Source of the DNA: Branchiostoma floridae
Lineage: Eukaryota > Chordata > Leptocardii > Amphioxiformes > Branchiostomatidae
Direction of reading: 5' to 3'
Assembly: GCF_000003815.2 (NCBI RefSeq)
Contig: NC_049988.1
Span: 17,847,908-17,911,907, forward strand
DNA: 64,000 bases
Positions 37,686-46,398 of this stretch are shown here, one piece after another. The notes below the pieces were generated by a model. The model had not been told where the DNA came from. It searched no databases and saw only the letters and a program-made list of their open reading frames with translations. Position numbers and translations under genes: made by a program. The stretch's first letter is position 1. Each line of letters opens with the position of its first letter.

Positions 37686-38793
37686 TACACACATATACAC
37701 ACACACAGACAAACATGTACACGAGCGCGCAATTCGCCCTCTATGTCCGTATAGACGCGTTCTGACCCTGGTCCATGTTTTCTATTACATTGTAAACAGC
37801 ATTTGGACCGCGCTAATACTCTTCACTGTACCCAAAACTTCAGATGCGGCCGAAGTATTTCATCGATACTGAATCTCTTAAGTTTAATAACTGAAATTTG
37901 GAAGTTTAAAAACAGAAATTTGGGTCAGACGGACAAGTTTTTTTATAGATGTCGTTTCTGAGAAATCGGCAGGTTTTAGTGGACTGTGTAGCCCTGAAGT
38001 CATCAGCATTAAAATTGTTTATCGCTGTCATTTAATCAACAGCATTTGGACGTTACGTCTACACATGTTAAATGTAAATTCAGAGCACGCATGCTTAAAT
38101 ATATGTCATGTTTTCTTTTATGTTATGCCATGCAATATCATACTATGTTATGGAATGTGTGTCTTATGTAAACACAGTTACACAAGGGCCTAATCTTGCT
38201 TGGTTTGGTGGATTTACTAGTTTTATAAACTCACTGTGGGATACGCTAAGACATCCTAAATCCTGATCGGGCTAACAGCGGCTTTTCTAAACGCGTTCTG
38301 TGAGTCAGATTTTGTCAAATTTTTATCATTCCTCGGGCAATATTCACACAATGGAATCTGATCTGCAGATACTATCCTGCACTTACTACACATTTTGTAA
38401 TGCCTCCTCACTCCATACTATACTGTACTTACTAAAGTTTGCAATGTTTCCTTACTCCATACTATACTACATTTACTATAGATTTTGTAATGCCTCCTCA
38501 TCCCATACTATACTGTACTTACTACACATTTTACAATGCCTCCTCAACCCATACTTTATTGCACTTACAATACATTTTGTACCCCCCCCCCCCCCCACAC
38601 ACACACACCACACACAGACACACACACACACACACACCACACTCATAGAACAACTGAGATATTGCTAAGTTCTATACCACGTACCTCTGTAAAGGTGAAA
38701 GGTTTTGGCGACGATACAGACACAGGCGACGGTAGTGAGAAGGTACACCAGGAGCCGTCTCCACGGCCAGGCTGAGTACGGCTGGAGTTTCAT
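1..38793 (-). CDS. Giant EGF/SEA-domain mucin, multi-exon gene model, 3' end beyond window
   Basis: Model built from eight exons read on the minus strand: 38793-38685, 27134-21399, 20769-20662, 20355-20243, 19782-19572, 19002-18933, 18824-18790 and about 17877 to 1. The proposed phases agree at every joint (1,1,1,0,1,2,1). The product would be a signal or anchor segment, a charged stem, a Ser/Thr-rich domain of about 1,900 residues, EGF, SEA, a second EGF-like region and a repetitive mucin domain of about 5,950 residues, so about 8,000 residues within the window. EGF-SEA-EGF is the arrangement of MUC17/MUC3-type membrane mucins, which form protective epithelial surface coats; that role is inferred by analogy. 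No transmembrane exon is seen after the second EGF-like region. Alternatives are two adjacent mucin genes, or extra exons missed in the long first intron. Exon B carries one frameshift. Confidence 0.55.
9211..9213 (-). other. Single-base insertion breaking the mucin frame
   Basis: All other repeat units read ctgcagaggacaatcc (or gaggataatcc), but this one reads ctgcagagggacaatcc, one extra g. On the minus strand the frame then hits a stop at about 9182 after an out-of-frame tail ending CSFFDRKC. The downstream frame is intact for another 9.2 kb. This is either an assembly error in a short homopolymer inside a hard-to-assemble array or a real recent frameshift. Confidence 0.9.
17878..18789. 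repeat. Intron between EGF-like region 2 and exon B, AT-rich repeats
   Basis: No exon with a membrane-spanning segment is seen on the minus strand here. About 18000-18320 is an AT-rich degenerate repeat with phrases such as tgacctgaaac, aatttggtaca and cattttgggc that recur near 34080-34350. About 18590-18660 (tgctgtatttgc ... atgtcggcctttctag) matches 35815-35865. Confidence 0.4.
18790..18824 (-). CDS. Mucin gene exon: end of EGF-like region 2
   Basis: A 35 bp micro-exon between ATGCATTTCAG and GTAAGG, phase 2 in and phase 1 out. It encodes IGDLAVESNCE with one cysteine, giving five in total for this EGF-like region. Its outgoing phase 1 fits the start of the long repeat exon at about 17877 or 17859. 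The exon is short, so the call rests on the two splice sites and on phase. Confidence 0.4.
18933..19002 (-). CDS. Mucin gene exon: EGF-like region 2, first part
   Basis: A 70 bp exon after a strong acceptor (TTATTTTATCCCCTCCAG), phase 1, ending GAATGCAG before GTTTGT, phase 2. It encodes VCDDDYCSIGSFCVV followed by VDSNREC: four cysteines spaced like C1-C4 of an EGF module. A post-SEA EGF is expected in MUC17/MUC3-like proteins. The usual C-x-C partner immediately after the fourth cysteine is not seen in the proposed next exon. Confidence 0.55.
19572..19782 (-). CDS. Mucin gene exon: SEA domain, C-terminal part with GSVI cleavage-type motif
   Basis: A 211 bp exon entered at GATCTTCTTCAG in phase 0 and left at CTTCG before GTGCGT in phase 1. 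It completes the SEA fold: a helix end (ISEYF), then ATVLNFYEGSVISTVLLNF. The GSVI tetrad sits where SEA domains of MUC1-type mucins undergo autoproteolysis (G/SVVV), so the extracellular part may be held non-covalently by this domain. Two N-glycosylation sequons are visible (NFS and NNT). The last segment (VSGLLNDAVAADSNN) matches the final SEA helix. Cleavage itself is inferred, not shown. Confidence 0.75.
20243..20355 (-). CDS. Mucin gene exon: SEA domain, N-terminal part
   Basis: A 113 bp exon after the acceptor TTGTCTGTCCCACAG, ending GACAAG before GTGAGG; phase 1 in, phase 0 out. It encodes a strand plus helix (VEFTLEALEWDAEYLDITSD, then FRRISSILVDK). This matches the start of a SEA domain: a beta strand with alternating hydrophobics, then a helix leading towards the membrane-proximal core. 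The domain continues in phase in the next exon. Confidence 0.72.
20662..20769 (-). CDS. Mucin gene exon: EGF-like domain 1
   Basis: A 108 bp phase 1-1 exon bounded by TTTCCTAAAG (acceptor) and GTAAGT (donor). It encodes one complete six-cysteine EGF-like module with spacing C-x2-C-x5-C-x8-C-x1-C-x10-C, including CVCNPGYFWNGASC, the usual C-x-C...G-Y/F pattern near the C-terminus. Symmetric phase 1-1 exons are typical of shuffled EGF modules. It follows the Ser/Thr-rich exon and precedes the SEA domain, as in membrane-bound mucins. It is too short to appear as an isolated open reading frame from a start codon. Confidence 0.78.
21399..27134 (-). CDS. Mucin gene exon A: Ser/Thr-rich stem, 1,911 full codons
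   Basis: A single open frame without stops, entered at a strong acceptor (TTTTTATTCCAG before CACATTC at 27134) in phase 1 and left at ACAACAG before GTGCGC at 21399, also phase 1. The first 180 or so residues are charged and not repetitive, rich in Lys, Glu and Asn, with a possible helical segment (WKDVKSKIKKIKMQTRN). The rest is Ser/Thr-dominated with diverged repeats built around TTVPTLPVTTEQSTL, the same motif family as exon B. There are no cysteines in the repeat part, consistent with a dense O-glycosylated stem. An ATG start inside this exon is not needed, because the frame continues upstream to a TAA at 27157-27159 just beyond the acceptor. Confidence 0.8.
27600..27740 (+). mobile_element. 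tRNA-derived SINE fragment with poly-G
   Basis: The start (tggcccagtggctaggatac) looks like a tRNA A-box region. It is followed by tgtctttgggcaaggcgc and cctgccaggtgtaaat, a core also present in the SINEs at 41.9, 52.2 and 58.0 kb. It ends near a run of G at 27727-27739. Confidence 0.45.
27936..29576. mobile_element. Non-autonomous TIR DNA transposon, 9 bp target duplication
   Basis: The left end starts GGGTTCCTGTAAAAACCGGG and the right end is its reverse complement; the inverted repeats match perfectly for 33 bp and then run into blocks of GGGGCCCC palindromes. The element is flanked on both sides by the direct repeat TGAAATGGC (27927-27935 and 29577-29585). Length is 1641 bp. No transposase-like open frame is seen; the longest minus-strand frame inside is about 96 codons without recognisable motifs. 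A 9 bp duplication suggests a Mutator-like element, but this class call is tentative. It lies in the mucin first intron. Confidence 0.8.
30120..30230 (+). mobile_element. Possible tRNA-derived SINE remnant
   Basis: Contains gcgttgtggtttgcacgttg followed about 40 bp later by ctgggttcgattctagg, which resembles a pol III B box. No folded tRNA cloverleaf is convincing, so this is called a remnant, not a tRNA gene. Confidence 0.25.
32345..33300 (-). mobile_element. Truncated, frameshifted LINE 3' end (CR1/L2-like)
   Basis: Reading on the minus strand, three frames together give the C-terminal end of a non-LTR reverse transcriptase polyprotein. From 5' to 3' they are AELGRYPIHLEASLNTIKYF, then LRTYRLLK, then a frameshifted RHRSTITKLRISCHKLRIES and TPLEQRIC, then DEVHFTMDCPLYDSDRN in the final frame. 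The order of tyrosine-, Arg- and Cys-containing phrases is typical of the region after the RT domain in many animal LINEs. The 3' end is a (TTCAT)n tail at 32345-32375. It is a dead copy with stops and at least two frameshifts, lying in the mucin first intron in the same orientation. Confidence 0.7.
34050..34350. repeat. AT-rich degenerate repeat family
   Basis: Contains gaatgatctgaaatttggca and, about 170 bp later, gaatgaccttaaatttggtg, an internal tandem of one unit. The same style is seen at 18000-18320 and at 63030-63560. Confidence 0.4.
36208..36390. repeat. Direct duplication of about 75 bp
   Basis: The phrases aaaatagaaagcccgataaa and acagccggagcc, ending tctgcttggagagt, occur at 36213-36288 and again, with small indels, at 36314-36389. 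A unique 30 bp spacer lies between the copies. Confidence 0.75.
36560..36730 (+). CDS. Candidate exon of unknown gene
   Basis: An open 171 bp segment lies between a good acceptor (tgccttacttgcag) and a donor-like gtaggt, phase 0-0. It encodes 57 residues that look protein-like, for example SGDELYNSYTVLFRNIKEVI and LQSVQCAVIFDKLREKSC. I do not recognise the family and cannot link it to neighbouring exons, so it may be chance. It lies on the opposite strand inside the proposed mucin first intron. Confidence 0.22.
37604..37714. repeat. CA-type microsatellite
   Basis: An imperfect (ac)n with cagata and cgcg interruptions. The apparent Thr/His and Cys/Val reading frames across it are artefacts of the repeat. 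Confidence 0.95.
38366..38642. repeat. 44 bp minisatellite followed by poly-C and CA repeat
   Basis: Five degenerate copies of a unit of about 44 bp (ctccatactatactgtactt, then a stretch ending tttgtaatgcctc) cover 38366-38580. They are followed by a run of C and an (ac)n tract to 38642. This lies just downstream of the mucin exon 1 donor. Confidence 0.8.
38685..38793 (-). CDS. Mucin gene exon 1: signal peptide or signal anchor
   Basis: Reading from an ATG at 38793, this exon encodes 36 residues that start MKLQPYSAWPWRR and continue with a hydrophobic stretch (LLVYLLTTVACVCIVA). That is the pattern of a signal peptide or a short type II anchor. An in-frame TAG lies two codons upstream and the -3 base is A, which supports this start. 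The exon ends AGAG before GTACGT, a good donor, in phase 1. This is the phase required by the acceptor at 27134, the next convincing minus-strand exon. The intervening intron would be 11.5 kb. A similar N-terminus is also seen in Golgi type II glycosyltransferases, so assignment to the mucin gene is an inference from phase and position. Confidence 0.5.
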
Positions 38794-39621
38794 CTTCTAA
38801 AATCCTCCTGGAAAATCGCGGAAAACATCCTATAAGCCAGGACAAGTGACAACGTCTCTCCTTCGGATTAATTTAAAACAAACGCGTAAAATCATGCTGG
38901 TAAACTGACTAGCATTTGCGTTACGATCCAACCGCGACTGAAACAATAAGCCAGAAGCTTCGTCAAACTAGGCCGAACCAAAACCAGTTTCACAAGTGGT
39001 GGGTTGTCAAGGCAACAGCTATTGTAACGCTTGTAATTAATCCTGATTATCGTCTATTGTAACGATATAATTCCTTAACAGTGTTGTAAATACGAAGCAT
39101 TTGTCAGATATGAATGAACTGTTTTATGTAGGATAAAATACACAACAAGCAAAATATGTATTTTTCGTATTTGTAAGTGCAATATTGGTGATCGTGCCAA
39201 TGTTATGTACATCTAGCTAGCTCCGTCGTTGTCAGCAGATGACAGCTTTTAACGCATCCATCACAAATGCTTTTGTGACCATTTCTGTTCATGTTTCTTT
39301 CCTTATTTCCTTTGATGTAACTAAGTGCTAGTACGTTCCCTGCTTTTAGAATTACTCCGTAGATTGTCGTACGATGTACTCCCTCCACTCCAGCACAAAG
39401 TGCCCCTCCGGTTCGCCATGGTCCCGGCCACGGCAGGATACTGAGAATCCCTGAACAGGTTGTACGGTGTGCCCCCACGTGCACCCTGGGGCGCGCTTTC
39501 AGGGCCTCAATTTACATAAAAATACTTGTCACAGGTAGACTACAATTTTGCAAACACGCCAAGACAGAGATTTTGCACTACAAGTATTTCGTTTTCTTTT
39601 CAAATCCGAACTTGTCTGTAG

Positions 39622-39690
39622 CGATTATCTCTCAGACACAGAGTGTAGGTATAGCATCAAATTCCTTCATGGATGGAGAAATAAGCAAAA
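39622..39690 (+). CDS. Weak candidate exon of unknown gene
   Basis: A 69 bp open segment between cttgtctgtag and gtgagt, phase 2-2, encoding DYLSDTECRYSIKFLHGWRN and a few more residues. No partner exon with matching phase was found, so support is poor. Confidence 0.13.
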
Positions 39691-39869
39691 GTGAGTTGTC
39701 TAATCCCGAAGACAGCGTCACCCAGTCGGTAAATAAAAGCTCAGCAGAGGAGTCCTTGAACTCAAACTGACTTTTGTCAGGGAGGTATATAGCTACTGCT
39801 GCGTGTATTCTGTATGTAGCCCTGTTAGAATAAGTTACTAAAATTGGAGTGCCACATTGTTATCACCTG

Positions 39870-39870
39870 C

Positions 39871-39901
<31 letters not shown>

Positions 39902-39911
39902 ACACACACAG
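39870..39911. repeat. Poly-C plus CA microsatellite
   Basis: A run of 18 C followed by (ac)n. The same composite structure is at 38581-38642. Confidence 0.95.
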
Positions 39912-41934
39912 AAACTGCCCCAGCTCGTCGACAGCTCGACAGGGGATGATACCATAATCACATCATGCATGAATCGATCTGACGACGAGTCTGCGAGCTC
40001 TAATTAATAAATGCCATCTCGGGCAGGGAAACGTCCGCTGTTTTCTCGATAAGCGCCAATGTACATAGGATACCGAACCCCAACCTACATGAGGGGAGAT
40101 TTTCAGTCAAAAGGCTCGCTCCATTGTTTCTGTGCCGATATCAAACTGTGGCCTATATCAACAAACATATATTCGATCGACAGTCGTAAAGTTTTGCGAG
40201 CGGACTTAAACCACAGGCATTTCTTCATGATGGCATATCCCCCACTTTCTTTGGTTAATTGGCCTAAGAGTGAACTATCAGGCAAAAGGATACCTGGATA
40301 GACTGCAAAAGACTGACCGAAAACCCATAGCAACTTATTTGTCCTTTTTTGGGCAAATTCTTCTCTTTTTTTATCCAGCTAGTTAACACGTCTGCCTGGA
40401 GACTGCATTTTCTAATTCTTGAGTTCCAGAAGATCATTTCTACATCTGAGTAAGTTCTCAGCATGGGTGCGCGGTTTTAGAAGTCACCCAACAAAGCAGT
40501 CTGTTCGTATGTCTGTATCAACAAATATTGTAACTTTTGCATCAGAAGAGCAGAGGCTAAGAAGATTATACTTGAAACATTTGTTTAAGATTTGACCGAG
40601 TCTATTTCAAGGTACTCAATACATTTTACCGGTCTCGTGGAACAAAAATGTGTCACTTTAGATTGATGGATGGACAACTCAGGATTCATAAATTTGAGGC
40701 CACTATATAAAATATATCATCGCGAAAATAAAAATCACTTATCAACCAATATTTTATTTGTTTTATATCATATATGTTTGTTTTTGTTTGTGTGCACTGC
40801 GTCGCAATAAAATGTATTTTGTGGTATTTTTGAGTTTTCATGAGTGTAATACAAATCTTAAACCCCGTGTAAATTTACTACAATTCGGCCTCACCATAAA
40901 ATTCAGCTAGCAATCGTATATATTCTGACTGAGATGGGCAGGAATGTGTAGTTAGACTGAAGTATACATACGAGTATAAAGATGGTAAACTTTATAAATA
41001 TGTGGAAACAGATGTAGTGTCGCTACCAAAATTCGGGTCCAATTCTGGTAGGATTGAAGCAATAGCTACCTCCGGTAATTATTTGGTGACCGAAACCGTA
41101 TGGTTTGGGATGTGTGATTGTAACCATTTCGTGTTTTGTTTTGCCCCCCCCCCCTTTTGAATGGACGAACGAACGAATGAACGAATTAGTTAGTAAACAA
41201 ATGAATGAATAAATACCATTCAGTATTGCAAGTGAAAGAGAACAACTAAAGCTATGCTACCACTAACTCTATCGTTTGCACGTCTCTCCCCTCTTCTTAA
41301 AACAAGTGTATACGAATTCACAAAGCTTTTGTTGTACAATGCTGCCTGAGGATGTCATTATATAACTGTTATATATAAAGATTCGTCTCCTGCTAAAGGT
41401 TGTATATCACTGCACCTGGGGCACGGTGCGGCACTGCGGGGTTCGTTCACTGCGGCACTGTTGTGTCATTTTCGCCAATATTTATAATTTCGATATTTGC
41501 GTAATACGTAAAAGTATGACTTAGAAGACAAAAAAAAAACGTAAGAAAATTCCTTCTTTATCTCTGACATTCGTTCAGTAATCTTCGAACCCTGCAGTGC
41601 AGCACAGGTGCCCCACGTGCAGTGAGATACCACATTAACTGTTAGGATCGTGTACCAACATCTACACAGCCTTGTCCTAGCATGAGACGATTATTGTCAC
41701 TGATTTATGGCACGGGTGATACATGTCTTCGCTCTCACCCGCTTAAGTAAATGTGGCGGAAAATACCAGAACAGGTGTGAACGTACCTGCCCGAAAGGCA
41801 GGTTTCTCTGACGTCAGTCTAAATCTGTCGGCGACCTCACGCCAGTAGTTTTGCAGCCCGTGCGTCAGGTATTACGCACTGGCCTGGAGCAAGGCGACTG
41901 ATAAACGGGCTCACACGACATGTTTTCACACCGA

Positions 41935-42115
41935 GGTGGCCAGCTGGTTTTGTGGCTAGGGTCGTTAGCTTGAGACCTGAAGATTCAGGGTTGGTGTCCC
42001 ACACAGGACTCACTGGTGTTGTGCCCTTTGAAAGGCACTTATCACCTATTTTCTCACTCGACTGAGGTGAAATTGAGCACCTAGCCTCAGCCCGGATAGA
42101 ATAAACATAGAAGTT
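41935..42115 (+). mobile_element. tRNA-derived SINE
   Basis: Starts gtggccagctggttttgtgg (A-box-like) with ttcagggttggtgtccc about 50 bp later (B-box-like). The core tgccctttgaaaggcactta and ctcactcgactgaggtgaaa follows, shared in form with the other SINEs of the window. It ends just before the Tigger-like MITE. Confidence 0.55.
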
Positions 42116-42124
42116 CCGTATATA

Positions 42125-42298
42125 CAGTGGAAGCCAGTTAATTGCACATCGGATTAACGCACACTTCTATTAACTGCACGGAATCCCAGAATCCCAAACC
42201 GGTGCGGTCCAGCTAGATAACTTCGCATTATTGCACCAGCCGGATAATTGCACCAAATTCACTGGCAAATAGGCCGTGCAATTAAGCGGCTTCTACTG
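42125..42298. mobile_element. Tigger/pogo-like MITE with TA target duplication
   Basis: The ends are CAGTGGAAGCCAGTTAATTG and, on the other side, the reverse complement of CAGTAGAAGCCGCTTAATTG. TA flanks both ends (42123-42124 and 42299-42300). The 174 bp length, the CAGT(A/G)GAA termini and the TA duplication fit a non-autonomous pogo/Tigger element of the Tc1-mariner group. Confidence 0.75.
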
Positions 42299-43832
42299 TA
42301 CATAGAAACTGTAATGATTATGCCAAATCGAGACTTTTTTAGTGTACCGGCCACGCATGCTTAAAGGAGCGTCTCCACAAAAATACAGGCGTTCTGTCTG
42401 GCATAGATTCATTGTCTAAGACTGTAACATAACACAGGATGGAGTCTATTGTCCGTGGAGCGTTAGGTGGACAAAACCGGGAGTTTCTGATGAATCATGA
42501 ACATCATCTGTTAGCGAACGTTAGGAAACCGCATTGCTGTTTTAACTGAAGCTTGTACAAAACTACGGTACTCTTAATTGTGTTTAAAAGTTCTGAGTGA
42601 TAATTGTAGTAGTTGGTTCGTCTCGACACTCTAATAACAGACCAACGAGTCAGGTATGCTTGAAAATAAAGCACCGGATAGAGACTGTTTAAACCTTAAC
42701 CTTAAAAACTGTTACTTAGTAGAGCGGTACCGAATCATTGAAATTTCAAACTGTTGCCATAACACGCTAACGTGTTTACTTACTGTGAAAATGCCACCTA
42801 TCAGGAGCCAAAAGCCATGCTTAGATAACAGCGATTATTATCATTCGGCTGACCTAGATTGTAAAGTGTTTACTTTTCGTTTACGCAACTAACCAATCCA
42901 CCCTCTCCATCTAAAAGAGTGCTACATACATAACTGTACTACTACTACTACTCACTCACCTATCATTATTTCGCCTAGAATAGGACCTATGATAAAGCTG
43001 TAATAGATTAGAACAAAAGGTGCAATCACTTAGTCTTTTGTTGGCATTAATTATATGATAGAAGCTCTGATTACACATTTCAGGTTTTAATAATGCCGGC
43101 GTCCGTGTTTTGCTCTTTGATCTACATAATAGACTACTCATTCTTTCTTTCTCACGTTTCAATTCAACCCTAAGTAATATGGAGAAAGGATGCTAGCTTA
43201 ATACTTGAAAATTGAAGTTTCAGTATTTATATCGTGCCATTTCTGCATAAAACGTTCAATCACAAATCTGTGCTACCACTCGCGTTCAAAACTGGTTCCG
43301 GTATTAAGTTGCTCCACCCTCATGATTTCATGGTTCAGCGATTGGGTTAGCTATCGAGTAGGATATTTCTGTAAAATGGTATCATCTTCACACTTTCACA
43401 TGCCCTAAACTGTTGTACAAGGTGTACAATCTTATTTCAATGTTATTTTCAGACGTAGTATCCATCAAAATCTTTTCGTCTCGAAACATTTAACAAAACA
43501 AAACATAAGATACATTGCATAGGAACACATCATTCACTTTTGGCATGCCCTCTAATTTTCTACATTCTTCATTTATCATTGTCTCTGAAGAACATGATTT
43601 TTACAGACGGATTAGCTAGTCCGGCATTATTCATGATACTTTTACTGGTAATCTGTTTTTACGTTATGCTTTAACTCGTTGCTATATTCTGACAACAACC
43701 CAACCTATTGGCTGTCATGGTTTGACACCCAGTAATAAATTGTTGATATAGCGTTGCCTTTTTGGTCTGATTGAATATGGAAAAATATTCGTACCTATTC
43801 GAAGGAAAGAATAAATCCAAATTCTTTTTCAG

Positions 43833-43949
43833 ACAATTCTATTGAAGAAATGGTTGATGTACGTCATGCTACAGAGGAACTGTCTTCTTACCTGCTACAC
43901 TTTTATAGTCAGGAAATCCTGTCGTCTACAAAATGGCAAACTTCCATCG
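43833..43949 (+). CDS. Weak candidate exon of unknown gene
   Basis: After a good acceptor (aaattctttttcag) a 117 bp phase 1-1 segment encodes 38 residues (EEMVDVRHATEELSSYLLHF, then YSQEILSS). It ends at a donor-like gtgtgg. The frame reads like a helical protein, but no family is recognised. It would be phase-compatible with the segment at 46339-46398. Confidence 0.18.
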
Positions 43950-45594
43950 GTGTGGTCTGAAGAAGGCTGTATAGAACACATAGGTACTAACCCTGACAAT
44001 CCAAGATCTTTGTGGACCTTTGTCTGTTTTTGTAAGACAGATTCAGTGGAAATAATGGGCAAATCACGCCATTGTCTTCTCAAGAATGTCAGCAAAGTAA
44101 TTAGAAATGATTATCGTTTCTCAAACAACATCCCATTTAGAAAGAAACCTACAACGTGAAAAAAACCTCAGATGTGGGGTCGTGTGAGACAAAAACTGGC
44201 AAATCTTTACTTAAAAAAATGCTTGATGACCTGTTTGGTTTTTGTCACAACGAAAAATGTCCTTTTGACAGATCCCATCACAGTTCAGTTTTCTGACCAG
44301 TTCTTTTATAAGGCCCGGTTTTTGCAGCCTTTTTAAAGACGATACAACTAAGCAAAAAATGATTGTAGATCAGGCTTAAGCTTTGAACCTTTAGCGCACA
44401 TGTAGATGCACTAAAATGATTTGCACCTGCATTGTCGTAAGAGAAAATGAAATCTTAAAGATGAGTCTTTTGTGTCCCCATTTAAGAAAATGTCACGGGA
44501 TTCATTGAAGACCATCGGTGCATGTCTAAACGTTACTGACTGTCAAATTGTAACTAAGCCAATCATTCTATTCAAAGGAATGTTTGCAACGGAAAAAGAA
44601 GTAATCGTAGTATTTATGTCTACCCAAATGTCATAACTATTAGGTTTTAAGGATAGGAAAAGGTTTGACCTTAGTTAATGTGACCAAATATGGTAGAAAT
44701 CGCGTTATATCTCACGATATATCGTTATATATCGCGTTATATCTCATTTCTCTTATAAACGTTCAACTTTCAGCTCTCAGTTAGACACGAAGGACGGTCC
44801 ATACAAACAGAAGTGCATGACACATGAAGGCCGTAGATGTGTATTTGGCAATGTTGTGCAAACATTGATTACTCTGTATTTGTTCTGTGGTCTTCGAAGA
44901 AGTCCATGATACTCAATGGAATTTTCCTTCCTTTATTCATTCATTCACTCATTCGTTCATTCATTCATGCACTCATTCATTTTGTTAGAGTCAAAGGAAA
45001 ACCACAATTTTCCTCCAAACATCTTAATTACAGTTGAGTTAAAATCTTGGTCAGAAACTGTAGATCGACAACCGTATGTTTACAGTACTAAAATAGAAAT
45101 TCTCAGCCATCTTGTATCAGAAATACGACGCCATTTTGGCGAGCCGAGCTGCGTCAGAGTTCATGACTTTCAGTTTTACGTCACGTCACGTGATTTGTGA
45201 CAGCCAATGAATCTGCCACCACGAATTTAATCAGAATTATACTTAAATGTATTTGAACTGAGTCTCCATTGACCGTAATGATCTTCGGTCACCGTTCGTA
45301 GTTTTTTATGTCCTAGTACTAGGTAGTCTGTACAAGCACGTCCTTGGTCTGTACTATGAACCTTTCACACCGTCCGACTGTATTTGCTAAACACCAGAAA
45401 GTCACGAATTTAGAAATAGCCAGAGACTCGGGCGTTTTATTCTCTAAAAATCTATCCCATCCCACTGGGTTTCGTTCGAGGACCTGCCAATATTGGGCCG
45501 ATGTCTACAAATCACGAGATGATCGAAAGAAGACCGGGCATTTCATAACTACTGCTAAAATTTCTATGTAGAGTCTTCGGCCGATCAATTTTCA

Positions 45595-46185
45595 TGCTTT
45601 GTGATCTTGGCTTTAGTCGTCTGTATTACTGTGTAACATTTTAACTCTGATGAGAAGAAGGCAAACTTTTCCTGTGTACAATTCTCATACTTTCGTACTA
45701 CTTCAGTCTATATGTTGTGCAACATTCTCTTTTTCGATACAATACAGGCCATTGCCACACTGAAAGAGTAGGTGAACTTTTCTCCCTTCAATTTATGATG
45801 TGGAGGACAGTCGTTTGTGTTACTATGGAAAATTTTAACTTTAAGAGAAGGCAGCGTTTCTCGTTTAATCTACCATACTTTCGTAACACTCTTCAGCCTA
45901 TATATTGTGCATTATTCTTTGTGTCGATACTAAGACAGCTCATTGCCTGATTGAAAAGAGTAGGTAAACTTTTCGCCCTTTGTGGTGTGGGCTTTAATCA
46001 TCTGTATTACCGTTGAACGTTTGAACTCTGGTGATAATAAGGCAAAGTTTCGTGTTTAATCTATCATACTTTCGTAACACTCTTCAGACTAATACTAGTA
46101 TTGTGCAACATTCTAGCTCCGTGCCAATACAATACCGGTCAATGACCCAAGAGTAGGTAAACTTTTCTCCCTTTCAAAGTAAAGA
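45595..46185. repeat. Tandem triplication of a unit of about 190 bp
   Basis: Three diverged copies in a row share phrases such as ctttagtcgtctgtattact / ctttaatcatctgtattacc, catactttcgtaacactctt, cctatatattgtgca and agagtaggtaaacttttc. Copies start near 45600, 45795 and 45985. Confidence 0.8.
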
Positions 46186-46338
46186 ATCTGAGATAAATGT
46201 TTAATAATAGCTCCTAGGTACATTGGAACACTTCGGATAATGAGAACAAAAGCATGGCGTTTCTCCACCCTAGAACCAAATTGTTTATAAAGGATTCAGT
46301 GGATCGAAAAATGGTGATAGACCGGATTGGAATTTCAG

Positions 46339-46398
46339 ACGACGCTTTCGGCATTCACGGGTCACCCGGGGGCACTAAAGGTCATAATTATAGTCTGG
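46339..46398 (+). CDS. Weak candidate exon of unknown gene
   Basis: A 60 bp phase 1-1 segment after gattggaatttcag, encoding DAFGIHGSPGGTKGHNYSL, with a donor-like gtgacc. It is compatible in phase with 43833-43949, but both are short and unsupported otherwise. Confidence 0.12.

Larger units (their letters stand above)
27135..38684. other. Proposed mucin intron 1, repeat-dominated
   Basis: Beyond the transposon, LINE relic and SINE pieces, this stretch holds a poly-A run (33784-33800), a perfect 20 bp palindrome ccataccatatatggtatgg (33969-33988) next to a (ttct)n microsatellite (34012-34040), AT-rich degenerate repeats (34050-34350) and simple CA repeats (37604-37714). Frames above 60 codons here are short, lack family motifs and have no codon signature. 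No supported minus-strand exon is seen between 27134 and 38685. Confidence 0.4.

Noticed and set aside
37493-38775. Cys/Val- or Thr/His-rich short proteins over CA repeats
   Set aside because: They are microsatellite translations with no flanking coding support.
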